A DNA stretch of 64,000 bases from Boseongicola sp. SB0665_bin_10 (GTDB taxonomy: Bacteria > Pseudomonadota > Alphaproteobacteria > Rhodobacterales > Rhodobacteraceae). The number at the start of each line of letters is the position of its first letter. The first letter of the stretch is position 1. Shown here one piece after another: positions 19,517 through 27,986 of this stretch. The notes under the pieces were generated by a model. It ran no database searches and had not been told where the DNA came from. It saw nothing but the letters and a program-made list of their open reading frames with translations. The position numbers and the translations under genes are program-made. The DNA lies in the NCBI GenBank assembly GCA_009838075.1, contig VXSG01000096.1, positions 106,527-170,526 on the forward strand, read 5' to 3'.

Positions 19517-20200
19517 GTGAAGACTGAAAGATTCGAAATGCGGCTGGACCCGCAAATGGTGCAACGGGTTGACGACTGGCGCATGGAGCAGCCTGACATG
19601 CCGTCCAGAGCCGAAGCCATGCGGAGGCTTGCCGATACAGGATTGGCCGTCCTGGGCGACGGCAGCATCAAGGTCAGTCACGGCGAAACGCTGATATTGG
19701 CGATGCTGAGCGACCTGTACGACCACCTGAAGGTCAAGGATAGCGAGATGGATCCGCAATTCGTTGAGGAGGCGATTGCGGGGGGCCACTTCTGGGCGCT
19801 GGCATGGAAGTACGGTGGACTGATTCACGGCCACGCTGACCGCAAAGAAGACGTGAAAGAGGTCGTGGACGTGCTGGACACGTGGTCCTTCATCGAATCC
19901 GGCCATGCCCGGCTTTCGGACGAAGAGAAAAGGGAAGTCGAGGAGAAGGTCGGGCCGCGGGGCCAGCATGTTGAGTTTCGCGGTTTCGATGGCAACAACG
20001 AGTTCAAGCATCTAGACATTGCGCGATTCCTGATTAATCGCCTCGACAGGTTCACGACATTCAAGGACCGAGACCTGAACTCACATTTTCCTACCCTAAA
20101 GAGATACAGACGCATGTGCGAGATTTTCGGACCGATGAGAGAAAATCTCGTCGGTAGAGAGCTTTCCTGTCCGGAAATCATCAAACTGCTGAAGGCATAA
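19517..20200 (+). CDS. YfbU family protein with N-terminal ribbon-helix-helix domain
   Basis: A 227-residue protein starting at GTG 19517 with a strong ribosome binding site (AAAGGAGG at 19503-19510). The first ~45 residues (KTERFEMRLDPQMVQRVDDW, then MPSRAEAMRRLAD) look like a ribbon-helix-helix DNA-binding domain. The rest matches the YfbU family: ILAMLSDLYDHL, VEFRGFDGNNEFKHLDIARF, then FPTLKRYRRMCEIF and LSCPEIIKLLKA at the end. The function of YfbU is poorly known. The fusion to a DNA-binding domain, the TACGTA operators and the position beside integrases suggest an island-borne regulator or antitoxin-like protein. No partner toxin gene is visible next to it. Confidence 0.85.
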   Translation: MKTERFEMRLDPQMVQRVDDWRMEQPDMPSRAEAMRRLADTGLAVLGDGSIKVSHGETLILAMLSDLYDHLKVKDSEMDPQFVEEAIAGGHFWALAWKYGGLIHGHADRKEDVKEVVDVLDTWSFIESGHARLSDEEKREVEEKVGPRGQHVEFRGFDGNNEFKHLDIARFLINRLDRFTTFKDRDLNSHFPTLKRYRRMCEIFGPMRENLVGRELSCPEIIKLLKA

Positions 20201-20506
20201 TTTTTGGCCGAGGACGGCGAGCAGAAAGACCGGGGCCAGAAGACGAGGTGATGTTGACGCTGAGCGCACGCCCCGGTCCGGCACGACCCTCCCCCTTGGC
20301 GCGCCCGTCCGGGCCTCACGCGGAACCCTGCGGTCATGGGCGTCCTCCCCGGTGCCCAGGATCCGTTCGGGCAGGCTGGCTTGGTGTCGCGTCCGCGACA
20401 TTCCGAATGTGTCCGCAAGCGAATTTCAAGCGTGCGGCACGGGATCCGCGGAATGCGTGGCATCTGTCGGATGCCTTCTCTTGCAACCGCACTCCCGGCG
20501 ACCGTG
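20201..20506. other. Intergenic between convergent genes, nothing seen
   Basis: About 300 bp between the stops of the YfbU gene and the first integrase. No coding signal, tRNA or clear terminator hairpin was found. Confidence 0.4.
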
Positions 20507-21667
20507 TCAGTCGCTCTCACCAGCCATCAATCGCGCCATTGCCTCCCCGATCCGTTCCGCCGCTTCGCGGACGTTGCGGTCGTCGAGGTGAACGTAGCGC
20601 AGTGTCATTTTCGCGCTTGAATGACCAAGGAGGCGTGACACGACCGGCACCGGCACGCCTCGCATGACAGCGTGACTGGCAAAATTATGACGCAAATCAT
20701 GAAGGCGAACGTCTCCGATTCCCGCTTCCTGACGGATCGCTGACCAGAGGTAGATGTTGTTGCTACATGGCCGGTCAGGCCAACGAGGGGAGGGGAAAAC
20801 CCAAGGCCCCTTCCCACGCGGCTGGCGGTCGAGGACTGCGCACGCCTGCGGGTTCAGGTGAACCTTCCTTGGGCCGGTCTTGCTGTCGGCAAGGGCGAGC
20901 GCGTCGCCTTCCACCTCGGTCCAGCGCAGGTTGACGATCTCCCCCTTGCGGCAACCGGTGAGCATCAGCAGCCGTATCATGTCGGCCTGCTGGCGCTGCG
21001 AGGGGCCGCACCGGGAGGCCCCGTCGAGTGCGTCTTGCAGGCGCCTGATCTCTTCGCGGGAAAGGAAGCGGGTCATGGGCGTCCGCCGGTTCTTCGTGAC
21101 GCCTCGCGTGGCGTTCGTCTCCAGGTGCCCGCACGCGATCCCGAAGTTCAGGATCTGCCGAAGCAGGTCGAGCGCCGAGTTGGCTCCGCCCGGCGCAGTT
21201 AGGCTGTACCGCTCGAACCAACGCTCGATCCCGGCCCGCGTGATGCGGTCAAGTCGCGTCGCGCCAAATGCGGGCAGGAGCTGCGTCGTGAGCGCGGACC
21301 GCCTGCCCTTGCGCGTTGAGGGCTTGAAGCGGTCCATGTGGGCCGAGTGCCATTCGCTCGCAACGAAGTCACTGAACAGCGGAATTGCCCGTGCCGCCTC
21401 CTTCGGTGCAGTGTCGGCGGCACCCGTATTCCGCACCAGGCACTCGTGCCTGGCTTCGTCGACGCCCATCGACGCGACAGGGCCGAGGGAGAAGCGTCTG
21501 GTGCGCCCCTCGACCGTCCGGATGACGACGTAGCTCCTGCCGCCGTTCGGCCTCACGCGGACCCCGAGGCCGGGGACGCGGCTGTCCCAGACGGTGAACT
21601 CGCGTGTCCCGGGACGAAGGCGGGCGATGCCGGCGTCGGTGAGACGGATGCGTTTCCGTGCCGCCAT
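20507..21667 (-). CDS. Tyrosine recombinase/integrase 1
   Basis: A 386-residue site-specific recombinase. The N-terminal ~70 residues form the DUF4102-like arm-binding domain (RIRLTDAGIARLRP, FTVWDSRVPGLGVRV), followed by a SAM-like core-binding domain and the catalytic domain. Catalytic residues are visible: Arg in LLMLTGCRKGEIVNLRW, the HDLRH box in LHDLRHNFASH, the second His in LLGHSSAKMT, and Tyr in LRYVHLDD. It lies three bases after the stop of integrase 2, so both are made from one transcript. It probably mediates insertion and excision of the accessory region, in or near the adjacent tRNA-Gly. A decayed relative lies at 13.1-13.2 kb. Confidence 0.92.
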   Translation of the reverse strand: MAARKRIRLTDAGIARLRPGTREFTVWDSRVPGLGVRVRPNGGRSYVVIRTVEGRTRRFSLGPVASMGVDEARHECLVRNTGAADTAPKEAARAIPLFSDFVASEWHSAHMDRFKPSTRKGRRSALTTQLLPAFGATRLDRITRAGIERWFERYSLTAPGGANSALDLLRQILNFGIACGHLETNATRGVTKNRRTPMTRFLSREEIRRLQDALDGASRCGPSQRQQADMIRLLMLTGCRKGEIVNLRWTEVEGDALALADSKTGPRKVHLNPQACAVLDRQPRGKGPWVFPSPRWPDRPCSNNIYLWSAIRQEAGIGDVRLHDLRHNFASHAVMRGVPVPVVSRLLGHSSAKMTLRYVHLDDRNVREAAERIGEAMARLMAGESD

Positions 21668-21670
21668 CGG

Positions 21671-22795
21671 TCAGCCCTCCGCAAGCACCGCGCCGACTAT
21701 CGCAGCGGCCTCGGCCGCCATCGAGTCGGCATGATGCGTGTACTTGAGAGTGGTCTCTGCGGAGCGGTGGCCAAGCAGGCGGCCGATTGCGAGAACACTT
21801 TCGCCCTGCCTGAGAGCGATGCTGGCATAGACGTGCCTCAGATCGTGAAGGCGCACGTCCCCGAGACCCGCCTCAGCGCGCGCGCCCGACCAGAAGCTGT
21901 CCAGCCAACCCCTGGACCGCGGCCCGCCCCTCTTTCGGCCCGGGAAAACCCATGTCGATGTTCGCCTGATTCCGTCAAGCACGTCCCGCGCGGAGCGCGA
22001 AAGCCAGACGGTCCGGGGTCCGGTCTTGCTGTCCCGAAGAAACAGCGCGCCTTCCCGATAGTCCGCCCAACGCAGCGTGACGATCTCCGATTTTCGGCAT
22101 CCCGTCAGCAGAAGCAGCCGGACGGCCGCGACGGACAGGGGTCGCTCGCTCTCGTGAGCGTCGAGACAGCACGCTAGGGAGCGGACTTCCGCATCGGACA
22201 AGAACCTCTCCCGCCCCTTCCGCCTGTAGCGGCGGATGCCGAGGCATGGATTGGATCCCTCCTCCCGAAAGCCCATGCGTTCCGCCTCGCGCATGATCAC
22301 CGACAGCACGGGCACGGACCGGTCCGCCGCGACCGGCGTCGCCCTTAGCGACGCGAACCACCGCACGACGTCCCGCCGGTTGATATCCGCGACCTGGCGA
22401 CCTGCGAAACGGGGTAGTATCTGGCTGCGAAGGTACGAGCGGTTCACCTTCAGCGTGCCGGGCTTCCAGGACCGCCCGTGCCTGCGGAACGCCGCCTCCG
22501 CGACGGCCTCGAAGACCGTGTCCTCCGGCGTGGACGGCGCGGGCCTGCCCCGTCTGATCGCCGCCAGCATCGCTGCGGCACGCGAGCGCGCCTCGCCCGC
22601 GCTGACGTCGTCGGCGCCGCCGACGATCCTCCAGATGCGTTCGCCGTCGCGCTGGCAATGAATGAAGAACCGCTTGCGGCCCGACGGCAGCACCCGGACG
22701 CCGAAGCCCTTCAGTTTCGCGTCGCGGATGTCATGCGCCGACCGGCGGGGCCTGAGCGCCCTGATTCGGGCGTCGGTGAGTGTGACTGTTGCCAT
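21671..22795 (-). CDS. Tyrosine recombinase/integrase 2
   Basis: A 374-residue recombinase, first gene of a two-integrase operon. It has an N-terminal arm-binding domain (LTDARIRALRPRRSAHDIRD, FGVRVLPSG). The catalytic domain has Arg in LLLLTGCRKSEIVTLRW, LHDLRHVYAS, LLGHRSAETT and Tyr in LKYTHHADSM. It shares the same layout as integrase 1 but is clearly diverged, so the two are not a recent duplication. The start is about 130 bp from tRNA-Gly and transcription runs away from it. Tandem integrases of this type may act together on the same or on different attachment sites. Confidence 0.92.
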   Translation of the reverse strand: MATVTLTDARIRALRPRRSAHDIRDAKLKGFGVRVLPSGRKRFFIHCQRDGERIWRIVGGADDVSAGEARSRAAAMLAAIRRGRPAPSTPEDTVFEAVAEAAFRRHGRSWKPGTLKVNRSYLRSQILPRFAGRQVADINRRDVVRWFASLRATPVAADRSVPVLSVIMREAERMGFREEGSNPCLGIRRYRRKGRERFLSDAEVRSLACCLDAHESERPLSVAAVRLLLLTGCRKSEIVTLRWADYREGALFLRDSKTGPRTVWLSRSARDVLDGIRRTSTWVFPGRKRGGPRSRGWLDSFWSGARAEAGLGDVRLHDLRHVYASIALRQGESVLAIGRLLGHRSAETTLKYTHHADSMAAEAAAIVGAVLAEG

Positions 22796-22926
22796 CGTTC
22801 CGTTCTCCCGTGCAGTTGCAGCGGGGAACAGATTCCACCATGGATTCCGCTCGGCGCCGCGAACTTGACAGGAAAAAGCGACGTGATATCAACGGCGTGA
22901 AATTTCCGTCAGCACCGAAGGTGCGA

Positions 22927-23000
22927 GCGGGTGTAGCTCAATGGCAGAGCAGGAGCTTCCCAAGCTTAAGACGAGGGTTCGATTCCCTTCACCCGCTCCA
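22927..23000 (+). tRNA. tRNA-Gly (anticodon CCC)
   Basis: A complete 74-base cloverleaf. The acceptor stem GCGGGTG pairs with CACCCGC and is followed by T and an encoded CCA. The D-arm has GCTCAATGGCAGAGC, the anticodon loop is TTCCCAA (anticodon CCC), and the T-arm is GAGGGTTCGATTCCCTT. It decodes GGG. It probably marks the right edge of the accessory region, though the integrases lie on its 5' side. Confidence 0.95.
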
Positions 23001-23046
23001 TTCAATCCGTCCGGAAAGCCCTCCCTTGCCTGAATTCCTGAACCAG

Positions 23047-23499
23047 ATGGACACCCCAGACCTCGAAGCCATGGGAATTCATGGTTGGCCCTACGGGTAT
23101 TCGGATCAAGTCAGGTTCCACGAACTCGACCCGCTGAACCACGTAAACAACGCGTCGTACCTGAGCTGGTTCGAGAACATCCGGATCCGTTACCTTCAGG
23201 ACTACGGGCTTTCCTCCTACGGGGGGCGCGACGACGACCCCCAGATCGTGGTGCGCCAGCAAAGCGCCGACTATTTCGCCCCCATGTTCCGGGACGAACG
23301 CTATGTCGTGACAGCGCGCACCCGTCTCCTGAAGCCCTCCAGCCTGATCATGGACTATGCCGTACATTCCGGCGGCGCGGTTCGCGCCACGTGCAGCGCC
23401 GTGCTGGTGAGCCTGGAGCAGGACGGCAAGGCACGGCGCCCGCACAAGGACGTTGCAGTCAAGCGCATTCTCGCCAGGGACGGGGCAGAAATGGCGTAG
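23047..23499 (+). CDS. Hotdog-fold acyl-CoA thioesterase (YbgC/FadM-like)
   Basis: A protein of about 150 residues of the 4-hydroxybenzoyl-CoA thioesterase superfamily. The signature VRFHELDPLNHVNNASYLSW contains the conserved Asp and the HVNN-Y pattern of the active-site helix, followed by a run of beta-strands (VTARTRLLKPSSLIMDY). It hydrolyses an acyl-CoA thioester; the substrate cannot be read from sequence. The ATG at 23047 was chosen; an in-frame TTG at 23026 and an ATG at 23071 are alternatives, and no site has a strong ribosome binding sequence. It begins 46 bp after the tRNA and converges on pgi with six bases between stops. It is probably core genome rather than island. Confidence 0.85.
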   Translation: MDTPDLEAMGIHGWPYGYSDQVRFHELDPLNHVNNASYLSWFENIRIRYLQDYGLSSYGGRDDDPQIVVRQQSADYFAPMFRDERYVVTARTRLLKPSSLIMDYAVHSGGAVRATCSAVLVSLEQDGKARRPHKDVAVKRILARDGAEMA

Positions 23500-23505
23500 A
23501 ACCGC

Positions 23506-25116
23506 TCAACCGGCGTGCCGATGCACAAAGCTGACAAGCTGCGCTGTCGAGGCATCCTTGCCGCCAGCGTCTGCTTCGCCGGAAACCACGGGCTCGAGAT
23601 CCCTGGCCAATGCCTTGCCAAGCTCGACGCCCCATTGGTCGAAACTGTTGATGCCAATCATTGCGCCTTCGACAAAGACGCGATGCTCGTACAGGGCCAG
23701 GATCTGCCCGAGCACGAACGGCGTCAGGCTTGGGTAGGCAAGCGTGGTGGACGGCCGGTTGCCCGGGAAGACCCGATGTCTTGCCTGCCGTTCCAGTTCC
23801 TCGCCTGAAAAGCTGTCGGCGAGCATTGCCGTTGCCTCCGACAAGGTGCGGCCTCTCATCAGGGCCTCGGACTGGGCAAGGCAGTTCGCGACGAGCAGCC
23901 GATGCTGGTGCGCAAGCGCGTCCTCATGGCCCGCCGCGCCGATCATGAACTCGCAAGGGACAACGCGCGTTCCCTGGTGAATCAGCTGGAAAAAGGCGTG
24001 CTGGCCATTCGTGCCAGGCTCGCCCCATACCACGGGACCGGAATGGACCGGAAGCTCGGAACCGTTCATGGAGACGCCCTTGCCGTTGCTCTCCATTTCC
24101 AGCTGCTGAAGATAGGCTGGAAGACGCGACATCCTCTGCTCGTAGGGCAAGATCGCCCGTGTCGCGTAACCGAGACCCTGGTTGTGCCAGAGCCCGGTCA
24201 GCGCAAGCATGACCGGCATGTTCTGCAAGGGTGGCGCGGCCTGGAAATGCATGTCCATGGCATGGCCACCCGACAGGAAGGAGCGAAACGCCTCCGGACC
24301 GATGGCGATCATCAGGGACAACCCGATCGGCCCCCAAACGGAATAGCGGCCACCGACCCAGTCTTCGAAGCCGAACACCCGTTCCGGACCTATGCCGAAG
24401 GCGGACGCACGGTCCTCGGCGGAGGAAAGCGCCACGAAATGCGAGCCCGAGTCCACGTCCCCCACGGACTCGCCAATCCACTTTCGAACGGTGTCGGCAT
24501 TGGTCATCGTCTCGATCGTGGTGAATGTCTTGGAAGCGACGATCACCAAGGCTGTCTCGGGCCGGAGCGGCAGGAGAATGTCGTTGACATGCGCGGCATC
24601 CACGTTCGAGACGAAATGGCACCGAGGCCCGTCATGGTAAGGTGCCAGCGCCAACGCCGCCATGGCAGGACCGAGGTCTGAGCCCCCAATGCCGATGTTG
24701 ATCACGTCCGTGACCTTGCCGCCCGTGACACGAATGCTGCCGTCACGCACACCTTCGACGAACGTCTCCATGCGACCGAGCGTGCCCAGCACGCCCGGCA
24801 TGACGTCCTGACCGTCCACCATGGCAGGTGCGGCCCCAGGGTTGCGGAGCGCCGTATGGAGCACGGCCCTTCTCTCGGTCTCGTTGATGGATTCGCCCCC
24901 GAACATGGCCTGCCGCCGCAAGGGGATCGCAGCCTCGTCGAACATTTCGAGCAGCAGGCTCCGGCCTGCCTCGTCCATCGAGGTCTTCGAATAGTCAAAC
25001 AGCAGGTCGCCCGCTTCAACGGCAAACTCGCGCGCCCGGTTCGGGTCGACGAACCGCTCGATGATCGGCGTCTCGGCCGCCTTGTGCGCCGCTTTGCCAA
25101 GCCGGTCCCAGTTCAT
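23506..25116 (-). CDS. pgi: Glucose-6-phosphate isomerase
   Basis: A 536-residue cytosolic enzyme interconverting glucose 6-phosphate and fructose 6-phosphate. Family landmarks are [15 protein letters not shown] (sugar-phosphate binding), [27 protein letters not shown] (signature 1) and [14 protein letters not shown] (signature 2). The length matches the family. The ATG at 25116 overlaps the zwf stop codon (GTGATGA), so zwf and pgi are translationally coupled; an upstream in-frame start inside zwf is disfavoured. Together they link the hexose phosphate pool to the oxidative pentose phosphate or Entner-Doudoroff route. Confidence 0.96.
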   Translation of the reverse strand: MNWDRLGKAAHKAAETPIIERFVDPNRAREFAVEAGDLLFDYSKTSMDEAGRSLLLEMFDEAAIPLRRQAMFGGESINETERRAVLHTALRNPGAAPAMVDGQDVMPGVLGTLGRMETFVEGVRDGSIRVTGGKVTDVINIGIGGSDLGPAMAALALAPYHDGPRCHFVSNVDAAHVNDILLPLRPETALVIVASKTFTTIETMTNADTVRKWIGESVGDVDSGSHFVALSSAEDRASAFGIGPERVFGFEDWVGGRYSVWGPIGLSLMIAIGPEAFRSFLSGGHAMDMHFQAAPPLQNMPVMLALTGLWHNQGLGYATRAILPYEQRMSRLPAYLQQLEMESNGKGVSMNGSELPVHSGPVVWGEPGTNGQHAFFQLIHQGTRVVPCEFMIGAAGHEDALAHQHRLLVANCLAQSEALMRGRTLSEATAMLADSFSGEELERQARHRVFPGNRPSTTLAYPSLTPFVLGQILALYEHRVFVEGAMIGINSFDQWGVELGKALARDLEPVVSGEADAGGKDASTAQLVSFVHRHAG

Positions 25117-26585
25117 CACGCGCCGTCCTGCCCGTCGTCGATGTCCCGCCACTTCCGACCGTCGCCGTCAAGCATGGCAGCAGCTCGTGCGGGTCCGTTC
25201 GTGCCGACCTGGTAGGATTCCGGGTGTTCGTCCCGTTCCCGCCACTCCTCGATGATCGGGTCGGTCCATGCCCATGCCTGTTCAACCTCGTCGCCGCGCA
25301 TGAACAACGTCTGGTCTCCGCGAATGACATCCATGATCAGGCGCTCATAGGCGGCCGGCGCGTCTTCCACGCCCCGCCCCAGCGCTTCCGCAAAGGTCAT
25401 GTCCAGCGGAACGTCCACGAGGCGCATGCCGCCGGGCCCAGGCTCCTTGATCGTAACGAAGAGATTTATGCCCTCGTTCGGCTGCAAGCGTATGGCCAGA
25501 ACGTTGCGGTGCTGCCCAAGCGTCTGGCCAAAAATCGAATGTGGCGCGGTCTTGAACACGATGGAGATCTCGGAATGCCTGGCTGCCATGCGCTTGCCGG
25601 TCCGGAGATAGAACGGCACGCCCGCCCATCTCCAGTTGGAGATGTGAAGCTTCAGGGCGATGAAGCTCTCTGTCCGGCTGTCCGCATTTTCCACCTGGTC
25701 CAGGTAGCTTTCCCCGGGCTCGGCGGACACGTACCGGCCCCGCACGATGTCGCGCCGGGCCGGTCGCTCAATCGCCCGGATCACCTTGAGCTTCTCGTCC
25801 CGCACCGCGTCCGGATCGAAGCGCGACGGCGGTTCCATTGCGATGAGGCAGAGAAGCTGCATCAGGTGATTCTGGACCATGTCCCGCATTGCGCCCGCCT
25901 TGTCGTAGTAGCTCCCGCGCCCGTCCACGCCGACGCTCTCCGCCACCGTGATCTGCACGTGGTCCACGAACTGCGCGTGCCACAAGGGCTCGAACAGGAC
26001 ATTGCCGAATCGAACCGCCATCAGGTTCTGGACGGTTTCCTTTCCCAGGTAATGGTCGATCCTGTATATCTGGCTCTCGTCAAAGTGGTTGCGCAAGATC
26101 CCGTTCAGCGCCCGGGCACTCGCGAGGTCGCGACCAAACGGTTTCTCGACGACTATCCGACAGCCAGGACTCGCGCAGCCGTGTTTCCGCAGACGCTCGG
26201 CCAGCGTGCCAAAGAGCGTCGGCGCCACGGAAAAGTAGAAGGCCCGAACGGCACCGTCCCGCAACATGCCGGACAGCGCGTCCCAGCCGCCGTCGCTGGA
26301 GGCGTCAAGAACGAGGTGATCGATGCACTCCAGAAAGGTCCTGACATCATCTTCGGGCCGCGCGGATTCGGGGACGAACTCGCTCAGGGCCTCGGCGACA
26401 AACGCCCGGTACCCGTCCCTGTCCAACCGTCGCCGTGCAGCACCGATGATCCGGCTGCTCGGGGGCATCTGTCCCGCCCGGAAACGGCGGAACAGACCCG
26501 GAAATATCCTTCGCCGGGCCAGGTCGCCCGTTCCTCCGAATATCACGAGGTCGAACGCCTCAACCGGGATGACGCGCGAAACCAT
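25116..26585 (-). CDS. zwf: Glucose-6-phosphate 1-dehydrogenase
   Basis: A 489-residue NAD(P)-dependent enzyme that oxidises glucose 6-phosphate to 6-phosphogluconolactone. The N-terminal nucleotide-binding motif is [17 protein letters not shown], and the family signature [13 protein letters not shown] lies near residue 180 with the substrate-binding His and Lys. [10 protein letters not shown] and YLRTGKRMA are also typical. The ATG at 26585 has GAAAGAGG upstream. It is the first gene of a zwf-pgi pair. The 6-phosphogluconolactonase gene often found between these two is absent, the stop and start overlapping directly. Confidence 0.96.
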   Translation of the reverse strand: MVSRVIPVEAFDLVIFGGTGDLARRRIFPGLFRRFRAGQMPPSSRIIGAARRRLDRDGYRAFVAEALSEFVPESARPEDDVRTFLECIDHLVLDASSDGGWDALSGMLRDGAVRAFYFSVAPTLFGTLAERLRKHGCASPGCRIVVEKPFGRDLASARALNGILRNHFDESQIYRIDHYLGKETVQNLMAVRFGNVLFEPLWHAQFVDHVQITVAESVGVDGRGSYYDKAGAMRDMVQNHLMQLLCLIAMEPPSRFDPDAVRDEKLKVIRAIERPARRDIVRGRYVSAEPGESYLDQVENADSRTESFIALKLHISNWRWAGVPFYLRTGKRMAARHSEISIVFKTAPHSIFGQTLGQHRNVLAIRLQPNEGINLFVTIKEPGPGGMRLVDVPLDMTFAEALGRGVEDAPAAYERLIMDVIRGDQTLFMRGDEVEQAWAWTDPIIEEWRERDEHPESYQVGTNGPARAAAMLDGDGRKWRDIDDGQDGA

Positions 26586-26786
26586 GTTCTCTACCTCTTT
26601 CCGTCACAATCGACTGTGCCACGATCCCGTCGCATCCGCAGGATGATTTCGCTGCAAGCGATGCGGCAGGGGCAACATCACATCACTGTCACTACCACGT
26701 GCTTGCACTTTACCCTCCCGGATTCCGGCATTTAGAGTCTCGCTCGGGACAAAAGTTCGATTTGGAATTCCGGTGAGGAGCGACTT

Positions 26787-26903
26787 ATGCAAGTCTTGGC
26801 GGATGCTAACCGCAAGTTCAACACGGCATTGCACCGAAACCTGCCGGCGACCCGGGCGAAGCGCGTGGCACGCAGATCCAGGGCGTGCGTTGCGGTTGCC
26901 TGA
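26787..26903 (+). CDS. Candidate 38-aa peptide ORF upstream of the radical SAM gene
   Basis: ATG at 26787 follows GAGGAGCGACTT, one of the best ribosome binding sites in the region, and the frame closes at TGA 26901-26903. The peptide is basic and ends RRSRACVAVA with a single cysteine. It lies 54 bases before the radical SAM gene on the same strand. It could be a leader peptide, a precursor peptide for the radical SAM enzyme, or chance. A second frame (26773-26961) overlaps it and ends in an ATGA overlap with the radical SAM start, but has no ribosome binding site. Roughly three quarters of its codons end in G or C, which is only weak support. Confidence 0.35.
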   Translation: MQVLADANRKFNTALHRNLPATRAKRVARRSRACVAVA

Positions 26904-26957
26904 CGCCGGAGGGTTCAGGCACGCGACGCGGCGGTTCATCCAGAAGGGCGAGGGCGA

Positions 26958-27908
26958 ATGAAAGACGTTGTCGAGTTGCATTCGGGCGAGAAGTTCCGCG
27001 ACCCCCTGATGACGGCAACGGGCGAGGAGCGGGCCGAGGTTGCATTGGCGAGGCTTGAGACGCTCTGGTTCAACACGGGCACGCTGTGCAACATCGCGTG
27101 CCCCAACTGCTACATCCTGTCGTCGCCGAAGAACGACAGCTTGGTCTATCTGAGCCTGGCTGATGTCGAGAACTACCTTTCCCAAATCGCGGAACTCGAC
27201 GAACCCGTCAGCGAAATCGGGTTTACGGGCGGCGAACCGTTCATGAACCCGGACATGATCGCGATGGCGCGTGCCGCACTCGAAGCGGGACATGAGGTCC
27301 TGATCCTCACCAACGCCATGAGACCGATGATGCGAAGGTCAATGCGCGCCGGAATCGAGGACCTTCAGCGCAGGTTTGGCGACCGGATGACGCTCAGGAT
27401 TTCGCTCGACCACTGGTCGGCGGCGTTGCACGACGAGGAACGCGGCACTGGCAGCTTCTGCATATCGCTGGAAGGCATGCGCTGGCTCCGGGACCAGGGC
27501 GTCCGCATGACCGTGGCCGGGCGGACAATGTGGGGCGAAACCGAATCCCGTGCGCGCGACGGATACGCCACGCTGTATGCCAAGGAAGGATTCGAGATCG
27601 ACGCCTACAACCCGGCCGACACCGTCCTGTTCCCGGAAATGGACGAAACCGCCGACGTGCCGGAAATCACGACTGCCTGCTGGGACGTCCTTGGCAGGTC
27701 ACCCGAACAGGTCATGTGCTCCTCCTCCCGGATGGTGGTCAAGCGCAAGGGCACCGAGCACCCCGCAGTCGTGGCTTGCACGCTTCTTCCCTACGACGCG
27801 CAGTTTGAACTCGGCAGGTTTCTGAAGGAGGCGTCAAGGCCCGTCCGGCTCAATCATCCGCATTGCGCGAAGTTCTGCGTTCTCGGCGGCGCAAGCTGCT
27901 CGGCCTGA
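26958..27908 (+). CDS. Radical SAM protein, substrate unknown
   Basis: A 316-residue protein with the radical SAM cluster motif CNIACPNC near residue 42 (CxxxCxxC, three cysteines holding a [4Fe-4S] cluster), GFTGGEPFMNP (SAM-binding GGE) and ISLDHW. The C-terminal end is cysteine-bearing (TACWDV, VMCSSS, VACTLL, HCAKFCVLGGASC), which may bind an auxiliary cluster. It uses S-adenosylmethionine to generate a radical; the substrate is not evident. The start has AAGGGCGAGGGCG upstream. It is divergent from zwf and converges on the ureohydrolase gene. A short ORF just upstream could encode its substrate peptide. Confidence 0.88.
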   Translation: MKDVVELHSGEKFRDPLMTATGEERAEVALARLETLWFNTGTLCNIACPNCYILSSPKNDSLVYLSLADVENYLSQIAELDEPVSEIGFTGGEPFMNPDMIAMARAALEAGHEVLILTNAMRPMMRRSMRAGIEDLQRRFGDRMTLRISLDHWSAALHDEERGTGSFCISLEGMRWLRDQGVRMTVAGRTMWGETESRARDGYATLYAKEGFEIDAYNPADTVLFPEMDETADVPEITTACWDVLGRSPEQVMCSSSRMVVKRKGTEHPAVVACTLLPYDAQFELGRFLKEASRPVRLNHPHCAKFCVLGGASCSA

Positions 27909-27920
27909 ACGCATTGCTGC

Positions 27921-27938
27921 CCTTCCGCGACCGGAAGG
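27921..27938. terminator. Hairpin between convergent genes
   Basis: CCTTCCG, loop CGAC, CGGAAGG: a 7-bp perfect stem 13 bases after the radical SAM stop and before the stop of the convergent ureohydrolase gene. There is no T-tract, so a bidirectional terminator is only probable. Confidence 0.4.
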
Positions 27939-27986
27939 CGTCGCATTGGCGTCCCCGTGCTCTGTGCTTGTGGGTCGGTGACGTGG

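Noticed and set aside
22927..23000. Copy of the tRNA 3' end as left attachment site within the window
   Set aside because: No second copy of the T-arm/acceptor sequence was found by eye; it may lie outside the window.
22789..23046. N-terminal extension of the thioesterase through the tRNA
   Set aside because: It would translate the tRNA-Gly gene; the hotdog domain starts only after 23047.
25224..26735. A 503-codon plus-strand frame opposite zwf
   Set aside because: Antisense shadow; zwf motifs on the minus strand are unambiguous.
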